Part shown: piece after piece, positions 1-9,213 of the stretch
Numbering within the stretch: the stretch's first letter is position 1
Layout of the letters: each line of letters begins with the position of its first letter
The notes under the pieces: model-generated
What the model saw: the letters and a program-made list of their open reading frames with translations, nothing else
What the model was told of the DNA's origin: nothing
Database searches by the model: none
Assembly (NCBI RefSeq): GCF_023100725.1
Contig: NZ_CP095501.1
Coordinates: 1,488,001-1,552,000, forward strand
Reading direction: 5' to 3'
Length of the DNA: 64,000 nucleotides
Source: Arthrobacter antioxidans
GTDB lineage: Bacteria > Actinomycetota > Actinomycetes > Actinomycetales > Micrococcaceae
Program-made: the position numbers and the translations under genes

Positions 1-1137
1 CGGGACCGGCGCCCCACCGCGGACGACTTCGCCCGCGGCCTGCTGGCCGGCGCCACGCCGGTCCCCGTCGACCTCGTTCCGGCCGTGCATACGAGCGTCC
101 TGCCGGAACTGCTGACCCGGCGCGCGGACCCTCCGCCCAGCGCTCCGCCGTCCCGATGGACGCGGCTGGCCGGCATCCGCCCGCGCTCCGACGGGGGAGT
201 ACCCGGAGCGCCCGGAGCCGGGCGGGGACGACGCCCCGCAGGGGGGCGCCCGCGGGAAGCACTCCTGTGGGCACCCGGGCCGGGAGCACGCCCGTTTGAA
301 GGACGCTCGCGAGAACCGCTCCGGGGCGCAGGGCAGGCCTCCGCCCCCCGACGGGCGGCGCGCCAGCAGGAGTCGGGCCGTACAGGGCGGGAGCGACGCA
401 CCCGGGGCGTGCTGGCGATCCTGGCGGGAGTGGCGGCGGTCGTGCTGCTCATCGCGGGGATGGCCCTGACCGTCGACGTCGTCCGTTCCGCGGAGCCCGC
501 GGCCGACAGTGCACCCGGTGCCGTGCCCGGTGCCGTTCCCGACGCTGCTCCCGGCGCCGCCACCGATGCGTCGCCGTCCGGTGCCGGGTCCGACCGTGCG
601 GATCCCGTCCCGACGGACCGGACCGAGGCAGGCGGCGGGGACGACCCGCCGGGAGCGGACCCGGGCCGGGCCGCGCCGGCCGCCGATCCCGCCGCAGCGC
701 TGGACGGCCTGGCCGCCGTGCGCGCGCGGGCCTTCGCCGAGGCCGATCCGGACCTGCTCGCGATGGTCGACGTCGAGGGGTCCCCTGCGATGGCGGTGGA
801 CCGTGAAGCGGTCGGGGCGCTCGCGGAGACGGGCAGGACCCTCCGTGACCTGTCGATCGACATCCGGGACGCGGCCGCCCTGACGGACGCGGAGCTGGCG
901 GGCCTCCCGGCGCTCGCGAGCCTGGCGGCGGTCACCGACCCGCCCCCGACCATCGAGGTGTCCGTGGTCCGGGCGACGGCGGCGCTCTCCTCCTACACCG
1001 AGACGGCGGCGGGGACGGGGCCGCCGCGGTCCGGGCCGAGCCCGCTCACGGCGGCCGGTCGGCAGGAGCTGATCTTCGTCCTCTGGAGTTCCGCCGACGG
1101 CTGGCGGATCCACTCCGTCGTCGCGCCGCCCGCCTGA
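1..1137 (+). CDS. Probable Ser/Thr protein kinase-like membrane protein, C-terminal part (5' end outside window)
   Basis: The reading frame is open from the first base, so the gene starts upstream. The first visible residues, RRPTADDFARGLL, resemble the end of the C-lobe of Hanks-type protein kinases, where an RPTA/S-x-x-F motif is common. A Pro/Arg-rich linker follows, then one hydrophobic segment at about nt 406-480, an Ala/Pro/Asp-rich disordered stretch and a C-terminal globular domain of about 140 residues that I do not recognise. This fits a kinase-like cytoplasmic domain anchored by one membrane segment with an extracytoplasmic tail. Catalytic motifs are outside the window, so activity cannot be judged. 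The next gene is convergent and ends 19 nt away. Confidence 0.6.
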   Translation, partial: RDRRPTADDFARGLLAGATPVPVDLVPAVHTSVLPELLTRRADPPPSAPPSRWTRLAGIRPRSDGGVPGAPGAGRGRRPAGGRPREALLWAPGPGARPFEGRSREPLRGAGQASAPRRAARQQESGRTGRERRTRGVLAILAGVAAVVLLIAGMALTVDVVRSAEPAADSAPGAVPGAVPDAAPGAATDASPSGAGSDRADPVPTDRTEAGGGDDPPGADPGRAAPAADPAAALDGLAAVRARAFAEADPDLLAMVDVEGSPAMAVDREAVGALAETGRTLRDLSIDIRDAAALTDAELAGLPALASLAAVTDPPPTIEVSVVRATAALSSYTETAAGTGPPRSGPSPLTAAGRQELIFVLWSSADGWRIHSVVAPPA

Positions 1138-1156
1138 GGCGTGGTGCCCGCAGGGT

Positions 1157-2053
1157 TCAGGACGTCACGGTGCGGTGCACCCAGGCGGCGAGGGCCTCCG
1201 GTGTGGGCTCGCCGAAGGTGAAGCCGGCCCGGGTCAGCGCGCGAGGCTCCATCCGGGAGCTGACCAGCAGGAGTTCGTAGGCGAGCTGCCCGATGACGGT
1301 GGTCAGGATCGGGCCGGGGACGCGGAACCACACCGGCCGGTGAAGTGCCTCGCCGAGGTGCAGGGTGATCGCATCCAGGGTCGCGGGCGCAGGAGCGCTC
1401 AGGTTGACCGGCCCCGACAGCGGTGCCGTGAGGAGGAACTCGAGCGCCCTGACCTCGTCGTCGAGGCTGATCCATGGCCACCACTGGCGGCCGGAACCGA
1501 GCGAGGTCCCGGCGAAGAATCGGATTGGGGTCAGCAGTTTGGGCAGCGCGCCGCCCTTTTCCGACATGACGATCCCGGTGCGGGCGAGCACGACACGGAC
1601 GGTGTCGGGAGCGCGGAGCGCTTCGGCCTCCCACCGGCGGCAGATGTCGGCGAGCAGCGTCCCGCCGGAGGACGAACCCTCGGTCAGCACCTCGTCACCG
1701 CGGTCCCCGTAGTAGCCCGACGCGGACTGGCTGATGAAGACAGCGGGCGGGTTCGCGGCCTTCCGCATCGCGTCGACGAGCGTGCGGGTGGGCAGGATAC
1801 GCGAGGAGTAGAGCGTCTCCCTGTAGCTCCTCGTCCAGAGTCCGCCCGCGATGCCCGCCCCGGAGAGGTTGATGACGGCGTCCGCCCAGTCGACGGCGTC
1901 GACGTCGAGCTCCCCGGCGGAGGGGTGCCACCGGACCTCCTGCGGACCCTTTGGAGCCCTGCGCACCAGGCGTCGGACCTCATGGTTCGTCTCGAGCTGG
2001 CGGATGAGGGCAGTACCGATGGTCCCGGACGCGCCGGCGAGGAGGATGCGCAT
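1157..2053 (-). CDS. TIGR01777 family NAD(P)-dependent epimerase (YfcH-like SDR)
   Basis: A 298-aa extended short-chain dehydrogenase-like protein. The N-terminus carries the Rossmann nucleotide-binding motif GASGTIG (residues 7-13). The centre has a SASGYYG segment typical of the TIGR01777/YfcH family where the SDR active-site Tyr lies. The C-terminal part matches the DUF1731-type tail. Members are predicted NAD(P)-dependent nucleoside-sugar epimerases, but substrates are generally unknown. It is transcribed as a single gene on the minus strand, separated from osmC by a strong hairpin terminator at 2145-2177. Family assignment is firm; the reaction is not. Confidence 0.88.
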   Translation of the reverse strand: MRILLAGASGTIGTALIRQLETNHEVRRLVRRAPKGPQEVRWHPSAGELDVDAVDWADAVINLSGAGIAGGLWTRSYRETLYSSRILPTRTLVDAMRKAANPPAVFISQSASGYYGDRGDEVLTEGSSSGGTLLADICRRWEAEALRAPDTVRVVLARTGIVMSEKGGALPKLLTPIRFFAGTSLGSGRQWWPWISLDDEVRALEFLLTAPLSGPVNLSAPAPATLDAITLHLGEALHRPVWFRVPGPILTTVIGQLAYELLLVSSRMEPRALTRAGFTFGEPTPEALAAWVHRTVTS

Positions 2054-2144
2054 GGTCCCATCGAACCACTTGTCACGGGGGATCGGTACCGGAGCCGACT
2101 GCGGGGGTGGCCGCGAGGCGGGGCCGAGGGAAGGCCGGTCGCGA

Positions 2145-2177
2145 CGAAGGACCCCGGACGGCGTCCGGGGTCCTTCG
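2145..2177 (-). terminator. Rho-independent-type hairpin downstream of osmC
   Basis: A 15-bp perfect stem (2145-2159 with 2163-2177) and a 3-nt loop, 20 nt past the osmC stop codon and upstream of the TIGR01777 gene. There is little T-run, as is usual in high-GC actinobacteria. Confidence 0.75.
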
Positions 2178-2196
2178 CATCACGGGGCGGGAGGGC

Positions 2197-2628
2197 TCAG
2201 CCCTGCAGCGTGGCGGTCAGGGAGATGTCCTTGACCGCGGCCAGCGCCTGCGACACCGGGCAGCCCACCTTGGCGGCCTGGGCCACGCGCTGGAAGTCCT
2301 CCTCGGACAGTCCGGGCACGGTGGCGTCCAGCGTGAGGCGGATGGCGGTGATCCCGGTCCCCGGCTGGAAGTCCACCTCCGCCTTCGTCTCGACGCGCTC
2401 CGGGGTCTTCCCCTCCTCGCCGAGGGCGTTGCTGAAGGCCATCGAGAAGCAGGCGGAGTGCGCGGCGGCAATGAGCTCCTCGGGGCTCGTCTTGCCTCCG
2501 GACTGCTCGGCGCGTGCCTTCCAGGTGACGTCGTAGGTGCCGAGGCCTGAGGAGTCGAGCGAGACCTGCCCCGAGCCCGAGGCGAGGTCCCCGCTCCAGA
2601 CGGTATGGGCTGTGCGAACGGTAGCCAT
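2197..2628 (-). CDS. OsmC/Ohr family peroxiredoxin
   Basis: A 143-aa protein of usual OsmC length. OsmC-type proteins are cytoplasmic thiol peroxidases that reduce organic hydroperoxides. The two redox cysteines are visible: Cys60 in AAHSACFSM and Cys123 in VGCPVSQAL, the typical helix-borne arrangement. The glutamate in the PEELIAAAHSAC segment matches the conserved active-site region. The spacing and the HSAC context favour the OsmC branch over Ohr. It forms its own transcription unit, with a terminator 20 nt downstream. Reductant and regulator cannot be seen. Confidence 0.92.
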   Translation of the reverse strand: MATVRTAHTVWSGDLASGSGQVSLDSSGLGTYDVTWKARAEQSGGKTSPEELIAAAHSACFSMAFSNALGEEGKTPERVETKAEVDFQPGTGITAIRLTLDATVPGLSEEDFQRVAQAAKVGCPVSQALAAVKDISLTATLQG

Positions 2629-2704
2629 GGTTCTCCTTGCTGTCGAACGGGCGCGGGGGTCGCGTCCGGTGCTTCGGTCCCATCCTAGGGAGCGGGAGGG
2701 AACG

Positions 2705-2739
2705 GGAGAAGCCGCCCCCTCACGGGAAGCGGCTTCTCC
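2705..2739 (-). terminator. Hairpin terminator downstream of sucB
   Basis: An 11-bp stem (2705-2715 with 2729-2739) and a 13-nt loop, 18 nt after the sucB stop on the minus strand. It separates sucB from osmC. Confidence 0.7.
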
Positions 2740-2756
2740 TGCGTTCAGGGTGGGCG

Positions 2757-4574
2757 TTACAGTCCGAGCTCGGCCTCGAACGCGCCGCCTTCCAGGCGTG
2801 CCTTGAGCGTCTGCAGGAAGCGGCCCGCGTCCGCGCCGTCCACCAGACGGTGGTCGTACGTCAGGCTCAGGTACATCATGGAGCGGATCGCGATCGTGTC
2901 GTCGCCGTCCGGGCCGGTGATGACCACGGGACGCTTGACGATGATGCCCGTCCCGAGGATGCCTACCTGCGGCTGGTTGATGATCGGCGTGTCGAACAGG
3001 GCTCCGGCGGACCCGATGTTCGTGATCGTGAACGTGCCGCCCGAGAGCTCGTCCGGGCCGATCTGACCGTTGCGGGTGCGTGCGCCGACGTCGGCGATCT
3101 TCTTGGCCAGGCCGCCGAGGTTGAGGTTGCCGGCGTCCCTGATGACCGGGACGAGCAGGCCCTTCTCGGTGTCGACCGCGATCGCCAGGTGCTCGGCGTC
3201 GTGGTACGTCACTTCCTTCTTCTCCTCGTCGAAGGAGGCGTTCAGCTTGGGGTGCTGCTTGAGCGCCTCGGTGACGGCCTTGGAGAGGAACGGCAGGAAG
3301 GTGAGCTTCGCGCCGTTCTGCGCCTGGAAGGAGTCCTTCGACGCGGTGCGCAGCTTCGCGATGCGGGTCATGTCGACCTCGATCACCTGGGTGAGCTGGG
3401 CGGACACCTCGAGCGACTCGCGCATGCGCTTGGCGATGGTCTGGCGGATGCGCGGGGCCTTCTCGACGGTGCCGCGCAGCTTCGAGGGCTCGACGGCGGG
3501 TGCCGCGGGCTTCGACGGTGCGGCGGCGGCGGGTGCCGGCGCGGCGTCGGCGGCTGCGGGCTCGGCCTGCGGGGCCTTCTTCGCCTCCGCTGCCTCGAGG
3601 ACGTCCTGCTTGCGGATGCGCCCTCCCACGCCGGTGCCCTTGACGGTCGAGAGGTCGACGTCGTTCTGGTTGGCCAGGCGGCGGACGAGGGGCGTCACGT
3701 AGGCTGCGGCGTCCGAGCCTCCGGACACCTCCGCCGGTGCGGCTTCGGCAGCCGGCTCCGGGGCAGTCTTCCCGGCGGGCTTGTCCTCGGCCGCGGCGGG
3801 CTTCGGGGCGGGGGCGTCGTCGGGCGTGGAGGCCTGCGGGGCCTCCTTCGCGGGGGCGTCGTCGCGTTCCTCGGCGGGTGCTGCGGCCAGCGGTTCGCCC
3901 GCTGCGGCCTCGGTCTTCCTGGGCGCGGCAGCCCCCGACCCGATCACGGCGAGGACGGCGCCGACCTCGGCGGTCTCGTCCTCGTTCACGCGGATCTCCT
4001 GGAGCTTGCCGGCGACGGGGGAGGGGATCTCGGTGTCGACCTTGTCGGTCGAGACCTCGAGGAGGGGCTCGTCGACCTCGACGTCGTCGCCGACGGCCTT
4101 GAGCCAGCGGGTGACGGTGCCCTCGGTGACGCTCTCGCCGAGCGCGGGGAGGGTGACCTCGGTGCCTTCGGACGAGTCCGCGGAGGGCTCGTCATCGGAG
4201 GACTCCGCTGCCGCAGGAGCGGCTTCGGGCTCTGCGTCGGGCTCTGCGTCGGGCTCGGCGGGAGCCTCCTCGGCGGCCGGAGCGGCGCTCGCATCGGCAC
4301 TGCCCGTATCGGTGCTGCCCCCATCGGCGCTGCCGGAGCCGTCGCCGATCCGCACGAGCGGGGCGCCGACCTCGGCGGTCTCGTCCTCGGCGACGAGGAT
4401 CTCCTCGATCACGCCCGCGATCGGTGACGGGATCTCGGTGTCGACCTTGTCGGTGGAGACCTCGAGGAGGGGCTCGTCGACCTCGACACGGTCACCGACC
4501 TGCTTCAGCCAGCGGGTCACGGTGCCTTCGGTGACGCTTTCACCGAGAGCGGGCAAGTTCACGGATTCAGACAT
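2757..4574 (-). CDS. sucB: Dihydrolipoyllysine-residue acyltransferase E2 (2-oxoglutarate/pyruvate dehydrogenase complex)
   Basis: A 605-aa E2 core protein. Domains in order: lipoyl domain 1 with lipoylated Lys43 ([10 protein letters not shown]); an Ala/Glu/Pro-rich linker; lipoyl domain 2 with Lys178 in an identical motif; a second linker; the peripheral subunit-binding domain at about 275-320; and the catalytic acyltransferase domain ending in [12 protein letters not shown] with His575 and Asp579. Annotation pipelines usually call this SucB. In related actinobacteria the 2-oxoglutarate-specific acyltransferase is fused to E1, and this stand-alone E2 serves the pyruvate dehydrogenase or a mixed complex, so acyl specificity is open. 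An AAGGAG Shine-Dalgarno lies about 12 nt before the ATG. E3 (lpdA) is directly upstream on the same strand. Confidence 0.93.
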   Translation of the reverse strand: MSESVNLPALGESVTEGTVTRWLKQVGDRVEVDEPLLEVSTDKVDTEIPSPIAGVIEEILVAEDETAEVGAPLVRIGDGSGSADGGSTDTGSADASAAPAAEEAPAEPDAEPDAEPEAAPAAAESSDDEPSADSSEGTEVTLPALGESVTEGTVTRWLKAVGDDVEVDEPLLEVSTDKVDTEIPSPVAGKLQEIRVNEDETAEVGAVLAVIGSGAAAPRKTEAAAGEPLAAAPAEERDDAPAKEAPQASTPDDAPAPKPAAAEDKPAGKTAPEPAAEAAPAEVSGGSDAAAYVTPLVRRLANQNDVDLSTVKGTGVGGRIRKQDVLEAAEAKKAPQAEPAAADAAPAPAAAAPSKPAAPAVEPSKLRGTVEKAPRIRQTIAKRMRESLEVSAQLTQVIEVDMTRIAKLRTASKDSFQAQNGAKLTFLPFLSKAVTEALKQHPKLNASFDEEKKEVTYHDAEHLAIAVDTEKGLLVPVIRDAGNLNLGGLAKKIADVGARTRNGQIGPDELSGGTFTITNIGSAGALFDTPIINQPQVGILGTGIIVKRPVVITGPDGDDTIAIRSMMYLSLTYDHRLVDGADAGRFLQTLKARLEGGAFEAELGL

Positions 4575-4669
4575 AATGCGCCCGTTTCTCCTTCGTAGAT
4601 CGTTCCTTGGCAGCTGGTCGACGCGCGTGGCGTGCTCAGCTGGACGTGCTCGGGTTTCCTGGTTCCGAG

Positions 4670-4700
4670 CTTAGTCCACGCCCTCGGGGCGTGGACCAAG
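4670..4700 (-). terminator. Hairpin between lpdA and sucB
   Basis: A 9-bp perfect stem (4674-4682 with 4688-4696), extended by three more pairs after one mismatch, with a 5-nt loop. It lies 28 nt past the lpdA stop. It may terminate or attenuate lpdA transcription before sucB. Confidence 0.55.
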
Positions 4701-4727
4701 CCGGGGTGGTGCCTGAGGTGTTGCGCG

Positions 4728-6110
4728 TCAGCCGTGCAGCGGCTTGCCGGCGAGGGCGAGGTGGGCCTCGCCGAGGGCCTCGTTCTGCGTGGGGTGCGCG
4801 TGGATGAGCGGGGCCACGTCCTCGGGGTACGCCTCCCAGTTGACGATGAGCTGCGCCTCGCCGATCTGCTCGCCCATGCGGCTGCCGAGCATGTGGACGC
4901 CCACGATCGGGCCGTCCTTCTCGCGGACGAGCTTCACGAGGCCGCCGGTGCCGATGATCGAGCTCTTGCCGTTGCCGGCGAGGTTGTACTCGTGCGTCTC
5001 GACGCGGTCGTCGCCGAACTTCTCGCGTGCGGCCTTCTCGGTGTAGCCCACGGATGCGATCTCGGGATCGCTGTAGGTGACCTTGGGGATGTTCAGGTCG
5101 GCAACGACGACGGGCTTCAGGCCGCCGATCTCCTCCGCCACGAAGATGCCCTGCTGGAAGCCGCGGTGGGCCAGCTGCAGGCCGGGGACGATGTCGCCGA
5201 TCGCGTAGATGTTCCCGACGCCGGTGTGGAGGCGCTCGTCGGTGATGACGAAGCCGCGGTCCAGGGTGAGGCCGGCCTCCTCGTAGCCGAGGTCCCGGGT
5301 GACGGGTCCGCGCCCGACGGCGACGAGCATGAGGTCCGCCTCGAAGGTCTTGCCGTCCTCGAGGGACACCACGACGCCGTCGTCGTTCTGCTCGACGGAC
5401 TTGAACCGGGTGCCGGTGTTGAACTTGATGCCGCGCTTCTTGAACGCCCGTTCGAAGTTCTTGACGATCGAGGCGTCCTCGTTCGGGACGAGGGAGGGGA
5501 GGGCCTCGATGATGGTGACGTCCACGCCGAAGGACTTCCAGACGGACGCGAACTCGCAGCCGATGACGCCGCCGCCGAGGATGATCGCCGTCTTCGGCAC
5601 GAAGTCCATGGTGAGGGCCTGGTCCGAGGTGATGACCTTGCCGCCGATCTCGAGGCCGGGGAGGCTGCGCGAGAAGGAGCCGGTGGCCAGGACGATGTGC
5701 TTGCCGGTGTAGACCGTGCCGTCGACGTCGATGGTGTTCTCCGACGCGAGCTTGCCCGAGCCCTCGATGACCGTGATGCCCTTGGACTTGATGAGTCCCT
5801 GCAGGCCGCGGTACTTGCCGGCGATGATGCCGTCCTTGTATGCGTTGACGGCGTTCATGTCGATCGACTCGAACGTGGCCTTGACGCCGTACTTCTCGGC
5901 GTCGCGGGCGCCGTCGGCGATCTCTGCCGAGTGCAGGAGCGCCTTCGTGGGGATGCAGCCGTTGTGGAGGCAGGTGCCGCCCAGCTTGCCCTTCTCGATG
6001 AGCCCCACGGTGAAGCCCAGCTGCACCGCGCGGAGAGCCGCAGCGTAGCCGCCGCTGCCTCCACCCAGTACCAGGATGTCGAATTCTTGCGCAGTTGCCG
6101 ATGCGGCCAC
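4728..6110 (-). CDS. lpdA: Dihydrolipoyl dehydrogenase (E3)
   Basis: A 460-aa flavoprotein that reoxidises dihydrolipoamide on E2 using NAD+. Visible elements: the FAD dinucleotide-binding GGGSGGYAAA at about residue 16; the redox-active disulfide Cys47/Cys52 in GGTCLHNGCIPTK; a second Rossmann motif (ILGGGVIGCEFA) for NAD; and the C-terminal HAHPTQNEALGE containing the catalytic His439-Glu444 dyad contributed to the partner subunit. The chosen GTG start is preceded by GGGAG with a 7-nt spacer. It precedes sucB, so E3 and E2 are adjacent and co-oriented, although a hairpin lies between them. A possible -10 (TAGGGT on the minus strand) is about 120 nt upstream. Confidence 0.96.
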   Translation of the reverse strand: MAASATAQEFDILVLGGGSGGYAAALRAVQLGFTVGLIEKGKLGGTCLHNGCIPTKALLHSAEIADGARDAEKYGVKATFESIDMNAVNAYKDGIIAGKYRGLQGLIKSKGITVIEGSGKLASENTIDVDGTVYTGKHIVLATGSFSRSLPGLEIGGKVITSDQALTMDFVPKTAIILGGGVIGCEFASVWKSFGVDVTIIEALPSLVPNEDASIVKNFERAFKKRGIKFNTGTRFKSVEQNDDGVVVSLEDGKTFEADLMLVAVGRGPVTRDLGYEEAGLTLDRGFVITDERLHTGVGNIYAIGDIVPGLQLAHRGFQQGIFVAEEIGGLKPVVVADLNIPKVTYSDPEIASVGYTEKAAREKFGDDRVETHEYNLAGNGKSSIIGTGGLVKLVREKDGPIVGVHMLGSRMGEQIGEAQLIVNWEAYPEDVAPLIHAHPTQNEALGEAHLALAGKPLHG

Positions 6111-6350
6111 TTGGACGCTCCCTCGCGTGGTCTGTTGACGCGCAGGGCGCGTCGGTTGATAGATCGGTTGATGAATCGAGAACTGGTGCGGTCGCGGTGC
6201 GGTCGCAGGTGCTTCGTACCCTCGTTTTTCACCCTATCCCCAGATGTCATCGGCATCCACTTGAAGCGCGGGCGCTACGCACCGCAGTTCGCGGATGTGC
6301 CCATTCTCACCCGGGCCGTGGAGGGCCGGTGGAGAGGACGGAGAAGGGGT
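6111..6350. other. lpdA leader/promoter region with two short tandem duplications
   Basis: Noncoding. On the minus strand a TAGGGT -10-like hexamer (about 6230) precedes lpdA. The leader contains TCGGTTGAT twice (6152-6160 and 6164-6172, 12-nt period) and an 11-bp perfect tandem duplication GGTGCGGTCGC (6185-6195, 6196-6206). No coding potential is recognised. Confidence 0.4.
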
Positions 6351-6385
6351 CGAGGGGCGCCGGGCCTGCGGCTCGGCGCCCCTCG
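6351..6385 (-). terminator. Hairpin terminator downstream of pepA
   Basis: An 11-bp perfect stem (6351-6361 with 6375-6385) and a 13-nt loop, starting 4 nt after the pepA stop codon on the minus strand, followed by a pyrimidine-rich tract. Confidence 0.75.
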
Positions 6386-6389
6386 CAGG

Positions 6390-7937
6390 CTACGCGGTGC
6401 GGGCGAGCACGTCCTCGACGTACGCCAGCAGGGTGCGGACCCCGACGCCGGTGCCCGCCTTCGGGGTGTAGCCGTACGGCGCACCCTCGTTGAAGGCCGG
6501 CCCGGCGATGTCCAGGTGCGCCCAGGGGATCTTCTCGCCGTCGACCTGGCCGACGAATTCGCGGAGGAACACCGCGGCGGTCATCATGCCGCCGTTCCGC
6601 TCGCCGATATTGGCGATGTCCGCGACCTGCGAGTCGAGGCTGGGCCGCAGCTCCTCGGGCAGGGGCATGGGCCAGAACTGCTCGCCCGCGCGGTCCGCCG
6701 CGGCCTTCACAGCGTCGCGGACGCCGTCGTCGCCCATGACACCGGAGACACGCGTCCCGAGGGCGATCATCTGCGCGCCCGTCAGCGTCGCGATGTCGAT
6801 GATGGCATCGGGTGCCTCCTCGCTCGCGGCCGCGAGGCCGTCGGCGAGGACCAGGCGGCCCTCGGCGTCGGTGTTGAGGACCTCGACGGTCCGCCCGCCG
6901 TAGATCGACAGGACGTCCTCGGGGCGCTGCGCGGTCCCGGAGGGCATGTTCTCGGCCAGGCACAGCCAGGCCGTGACCTTGGCGGGCAGGCCCAGTTCGG
7001 CGACGGCGATAAGCGTGGTCAGGACGACGGCGGCGCCCGCCATGTCCAGCTTCATGGTCTGCATGCCCGCGGCGGGCTTGAGCGAGAGTCCGCCGGAATC
7101 GAAGGTGATGCCCTTGCCCACGAGGGCGAGGTGCACGGCGGACCGGGCGGGGGAGTACTCCACCTTGACCATGCGCGGGGGCCGCGAGGATCCCTTGCCG
7201 ACGCCGAGGATGCCGCCGTAGCCGTCACGCTCGAGGCGCTTCTCGTCCATGACGGTGACCTTCACGGGGAGGCCGCGGGTGAGCTCCTTCGCGGCCTGCG
7301 CGAACGTCTCCGGGTAGAGGTGGCTCGGCGGCTGGTTCACGAGCGTGCGTGTGGCGTTGACGTTCTTGCCGAGGATCACGGCGCGCCGCAGCGCGGGGGC
7401 CAGGTCGGCGTCGTCCGCGACCGGCGTGTACACGACGACGCTGCGGACGGCCTCCCTGTCCTTCGGCGGGGCGACCGTGCCGTCGGGCTTGATCCCGGAC
7501 TTGTGCCCCTCGTAGCTGTAGGCGCCGAACGCGGCGCCCTCCGCGACGGCGGTCGCGGCCGCCACGGTCTCGGCCGGCAGGGCGAGGACGACGGTCTCCA
7601 GCCCGGTCAGCTGGCGGATCGCGGCGCCCGCGGCGCGGCGCAGGGTCTCGGGTGCGAGGACCTCGCCGGCGGCCACGGGTCCCACGCCGGAGAGCACGAG
7701 CGAATCGGCGCCGGTCTCGGGGAGGCCGGGGAAGCGGCGCACCTCGTCCGCGGCACCCGTGATGCCGAGGACCTGGAGGGAGTCACCGAGGGCGCGCGCG
7801 GCTTTGGCGGGCAGGGGACTGTCGAGCAGGACGGGCCCGTCGGTCCCCTTGGCGACCGCGATCACGAGCGCGTCGCTCGGGATCTTCCTGAGGTCCTTCG
7901 CGGAGGCGGTCAGGTGTAGTTCGGTGGTTCTGATCAC
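6390..7937 (-). CDS. pepA: Leucyl aminopeptidase (M17 family)
   Basis: A 515-aa cytosolic aminopeptidase that removes N-terminal residues from peptides and uses two metal ions. The frame is open far upstream, but the GTG at 7937 is the start: it has GAGGAG 9 nt upstream and begins at the expected N-terminal M17 domain (VIRTTELHL). The C-terminal catalytic domain shows the metal-binding GKGITFDSGGLSLKP segment and the NTDAEGRLVLADGL signature that hold the metal ligands and catalytic Arg. Length matches the family. It is divergent from the PAC2 gene across about 170 nt. Confidence 0.95.
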   Translation of the reverse strand: MIRTTELHLTASAKDLRKIPSDALVIAVAKGTDGPVLLDSPLPAKAARALGDSLQVLGITGAADEVRRFPGLPETGADSLVLSGVGPVAAGEVLAPETLRRAAGAAIRQLTGLETVVLALPAETVAAATAVAEGAAFGAYSYEGHKSGIKPDGTVAPPKDREAVRSVVVYTPVADDADLAPALRRAVILGKNVNATRTLVNQPPSHLYPETFAQAAKELTRGLPVKVTVMDEKRLERDGYGGILGVGKGSSRPPRMVKVEYSPARSAVHLALVGKGITFDSGGLSLKPAAGMQTMKLDMAGAAVVLTTLIAVAELGLPAKVTAWLCLAENMPSGTAQRPEDVLSIYGGRTVEVLNTDAEGRLVLADGLAAASEEAPDAIIDIATLTGAQMIALGTRVSGVMGDDGVRDAVKAAADRAGEQFWPMPLPEELRPSLDSQVADIANIGERNGGMMTAAVFLREFVGQVDGEKIPWAHLDIAGPAFNEGAPYGYTPKAGTGVGVRTLLAYVEDVLARTA

Positions 7938-8111
7938 GGAATCTGTCTCCTCGTGTCCGGCTGGGTGGTCCGGATCGGCGTTGCGGGTGCTCCCGGTATC
8001 CGGTGGTCCGGGAACCGTCCTGACGATCGTAGTCTCTACCCCGCGACGGCCCGGAATGAAGCCGGCGCGGGTGGTGTTGAGGAGAGCAGGACCTGACCGG
8101 AGGAGAGAGCC

Positions 8112-9206
8112 ATGCTGGATCCACGAACCCTGTACACCACCGACACCGACGTCTTCGACGACCCCGGGAGCAGGGGGCTGCCCCTGCTGGTGAGCCTGAC
8201 CGGCTTCATGGACGCCGGGCAGGTCGTCTCGCAGGTCAGCGAGGAACTCCTCGAGGTGCTCGAGCACGAGCCCGTCGCCGAGTTCGACGCCGACCAGCTC
8301 ATGGACTACCGCGGCCGCCGCCCGAAGATCACCTTCGCCGAGGACCACCTGACGGACTACCGGCCGCACCGGCTCGAACTGCACCGCCTGTACGACGGCC
8401 TCGGCGAGCCCTTCCTGCTGCTCACCGGCGCCGAGCCGGACCTGCAGTGGGAGCGTTTCGCGAGCGCCGTCGTCGGACTCGTCGAGGAACTGGACGTGCC
8501 GATGACCTCGTGGATCCACGCGATCCCGATGCCCGTCCCCCACACGCGGCCCATCGGCGTGACGCTGCACGGCAACCGGTCCGACCTCATCGACGGCATG
8601 AACGCCTGGCGGCCCACGGCCGAGCTGCAGGCCTCCATCGGACATGTGCTGGAGCTGCGCCTGATCGAGGCCGGGCACGACGTCGTGGGGCACGTCATCC
8701 ACGTACCGCACTACCTCGCCGAGGCCGAGTACCCTCCCGCCGCCGTGGCGGGCCTCGAATACCTGGGCGCGACCGCCCGGCTCGTCCTTCCCACCGACCG
8801 CCTGCGGGAGACCGGGCGCGACGTCGAACGGCAGATCGCCCGGCAGGTCGGGAACTCCACCGAGGTGCAGTCCGTGGTCGCCTCCCTCGAGAAGCGCTAC
8901 GACGAGTACGCCGACGGCGTCGCCCGGAAGTCGCTGCTGGTCAAGGACAACAGCGAGCTCGCCAGCGCGGAGGAGCTCGGCGCCGCGGTCGAGGCCTACC
9001 TGGCGAGCCCGCAGGCGGAGGAGGAGTCCACGCTGCTCTGGGACACGGAGTTCCTGGGGACCACGCCCATCGACTACGACCGCTCCAGCACCGACGACGA
9101 CGGCTCCGGCAGCGCGGATGCCTCCCCCGGGACCGGGGCGGCGTCGAAGCCCGGCGCCTCCGACGGACACGACGACGGACCGGGCGGCGCGTCCGCCACG
9201 GGATAA
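8112..9206 (+). CDS. PAC2 family protein
   Basis: A 364-aa protein with a PAC2 domain over roughly the first 290 residues, recognisable from the N-terminal LVSLTGFMDAGQ motif and the mid-domain HGNRSDLIDGMNAW. PAC2 proteins are related to eukaryotic proteasome assembly chaperones. Actinobacterial members are widespread, but their role is not established. The C-terminal tail of about 50 residues is Ser/Gly/Asp-rich and disordered. A GGAGGAG Shine-Dalgarno directly precedes the ATG. The stop codon lies within the -10 element of the following MFS gene. Confidence 0.85.
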   Translation: MLDPRTLYTTDTDVFDDPGSRGLPLLVSLTGFMDAGQVVSQVSEELLEVLEHEPVAEFDADQLMDYRGRRPKITFAEDHLTDYRPHRLELHRLYDGLGEPFLLLTGAEPDLQWERFASAVVGLVEELDVPMTSWIHAIPMPVPHTRPIGVTLHGNRSDLIDGMNAWRPTAELQASIGHVLELRLIEAGHDVVGHVIHVPHYLAEAEYPPAAVAGLEYLGATARLVLPTDRLRETGRDVERQIARQVGNSTEVQSVVASLEKRYDEYADGVARKSLLVKDNSELASAEELGAAVEAYLASPQAEEESTLLWDTEFLGTTPIDYDRSSTDDDGSGSADASPGTGAASKPGASDGHDDGPGGASATG

Positions 9207-9207
9207 T
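9202..9207 (+). promoter_or_regulatory. -10 element for a leaderless MFS transcript
   Basis: GATAAT lies 6 nt before the GTG at 9214 and overlaps the PAC2 stop codon. With no Shine-Dalgarno before the GTG, this spacing predicts transcription starting at or next to the start codon. No -35 is evident. Confidence 0.45.
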
Positions 9208-9213
9208 GGGCGG

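Noticed and set aside
4632..7919. A 1095-codon open frame on the plus strand opposite lpdA and pepA.
   Set aside because: It is the antisense shadow of two clear genes; long antisense frames are normal at about 70% GC and this one shows no family motif.
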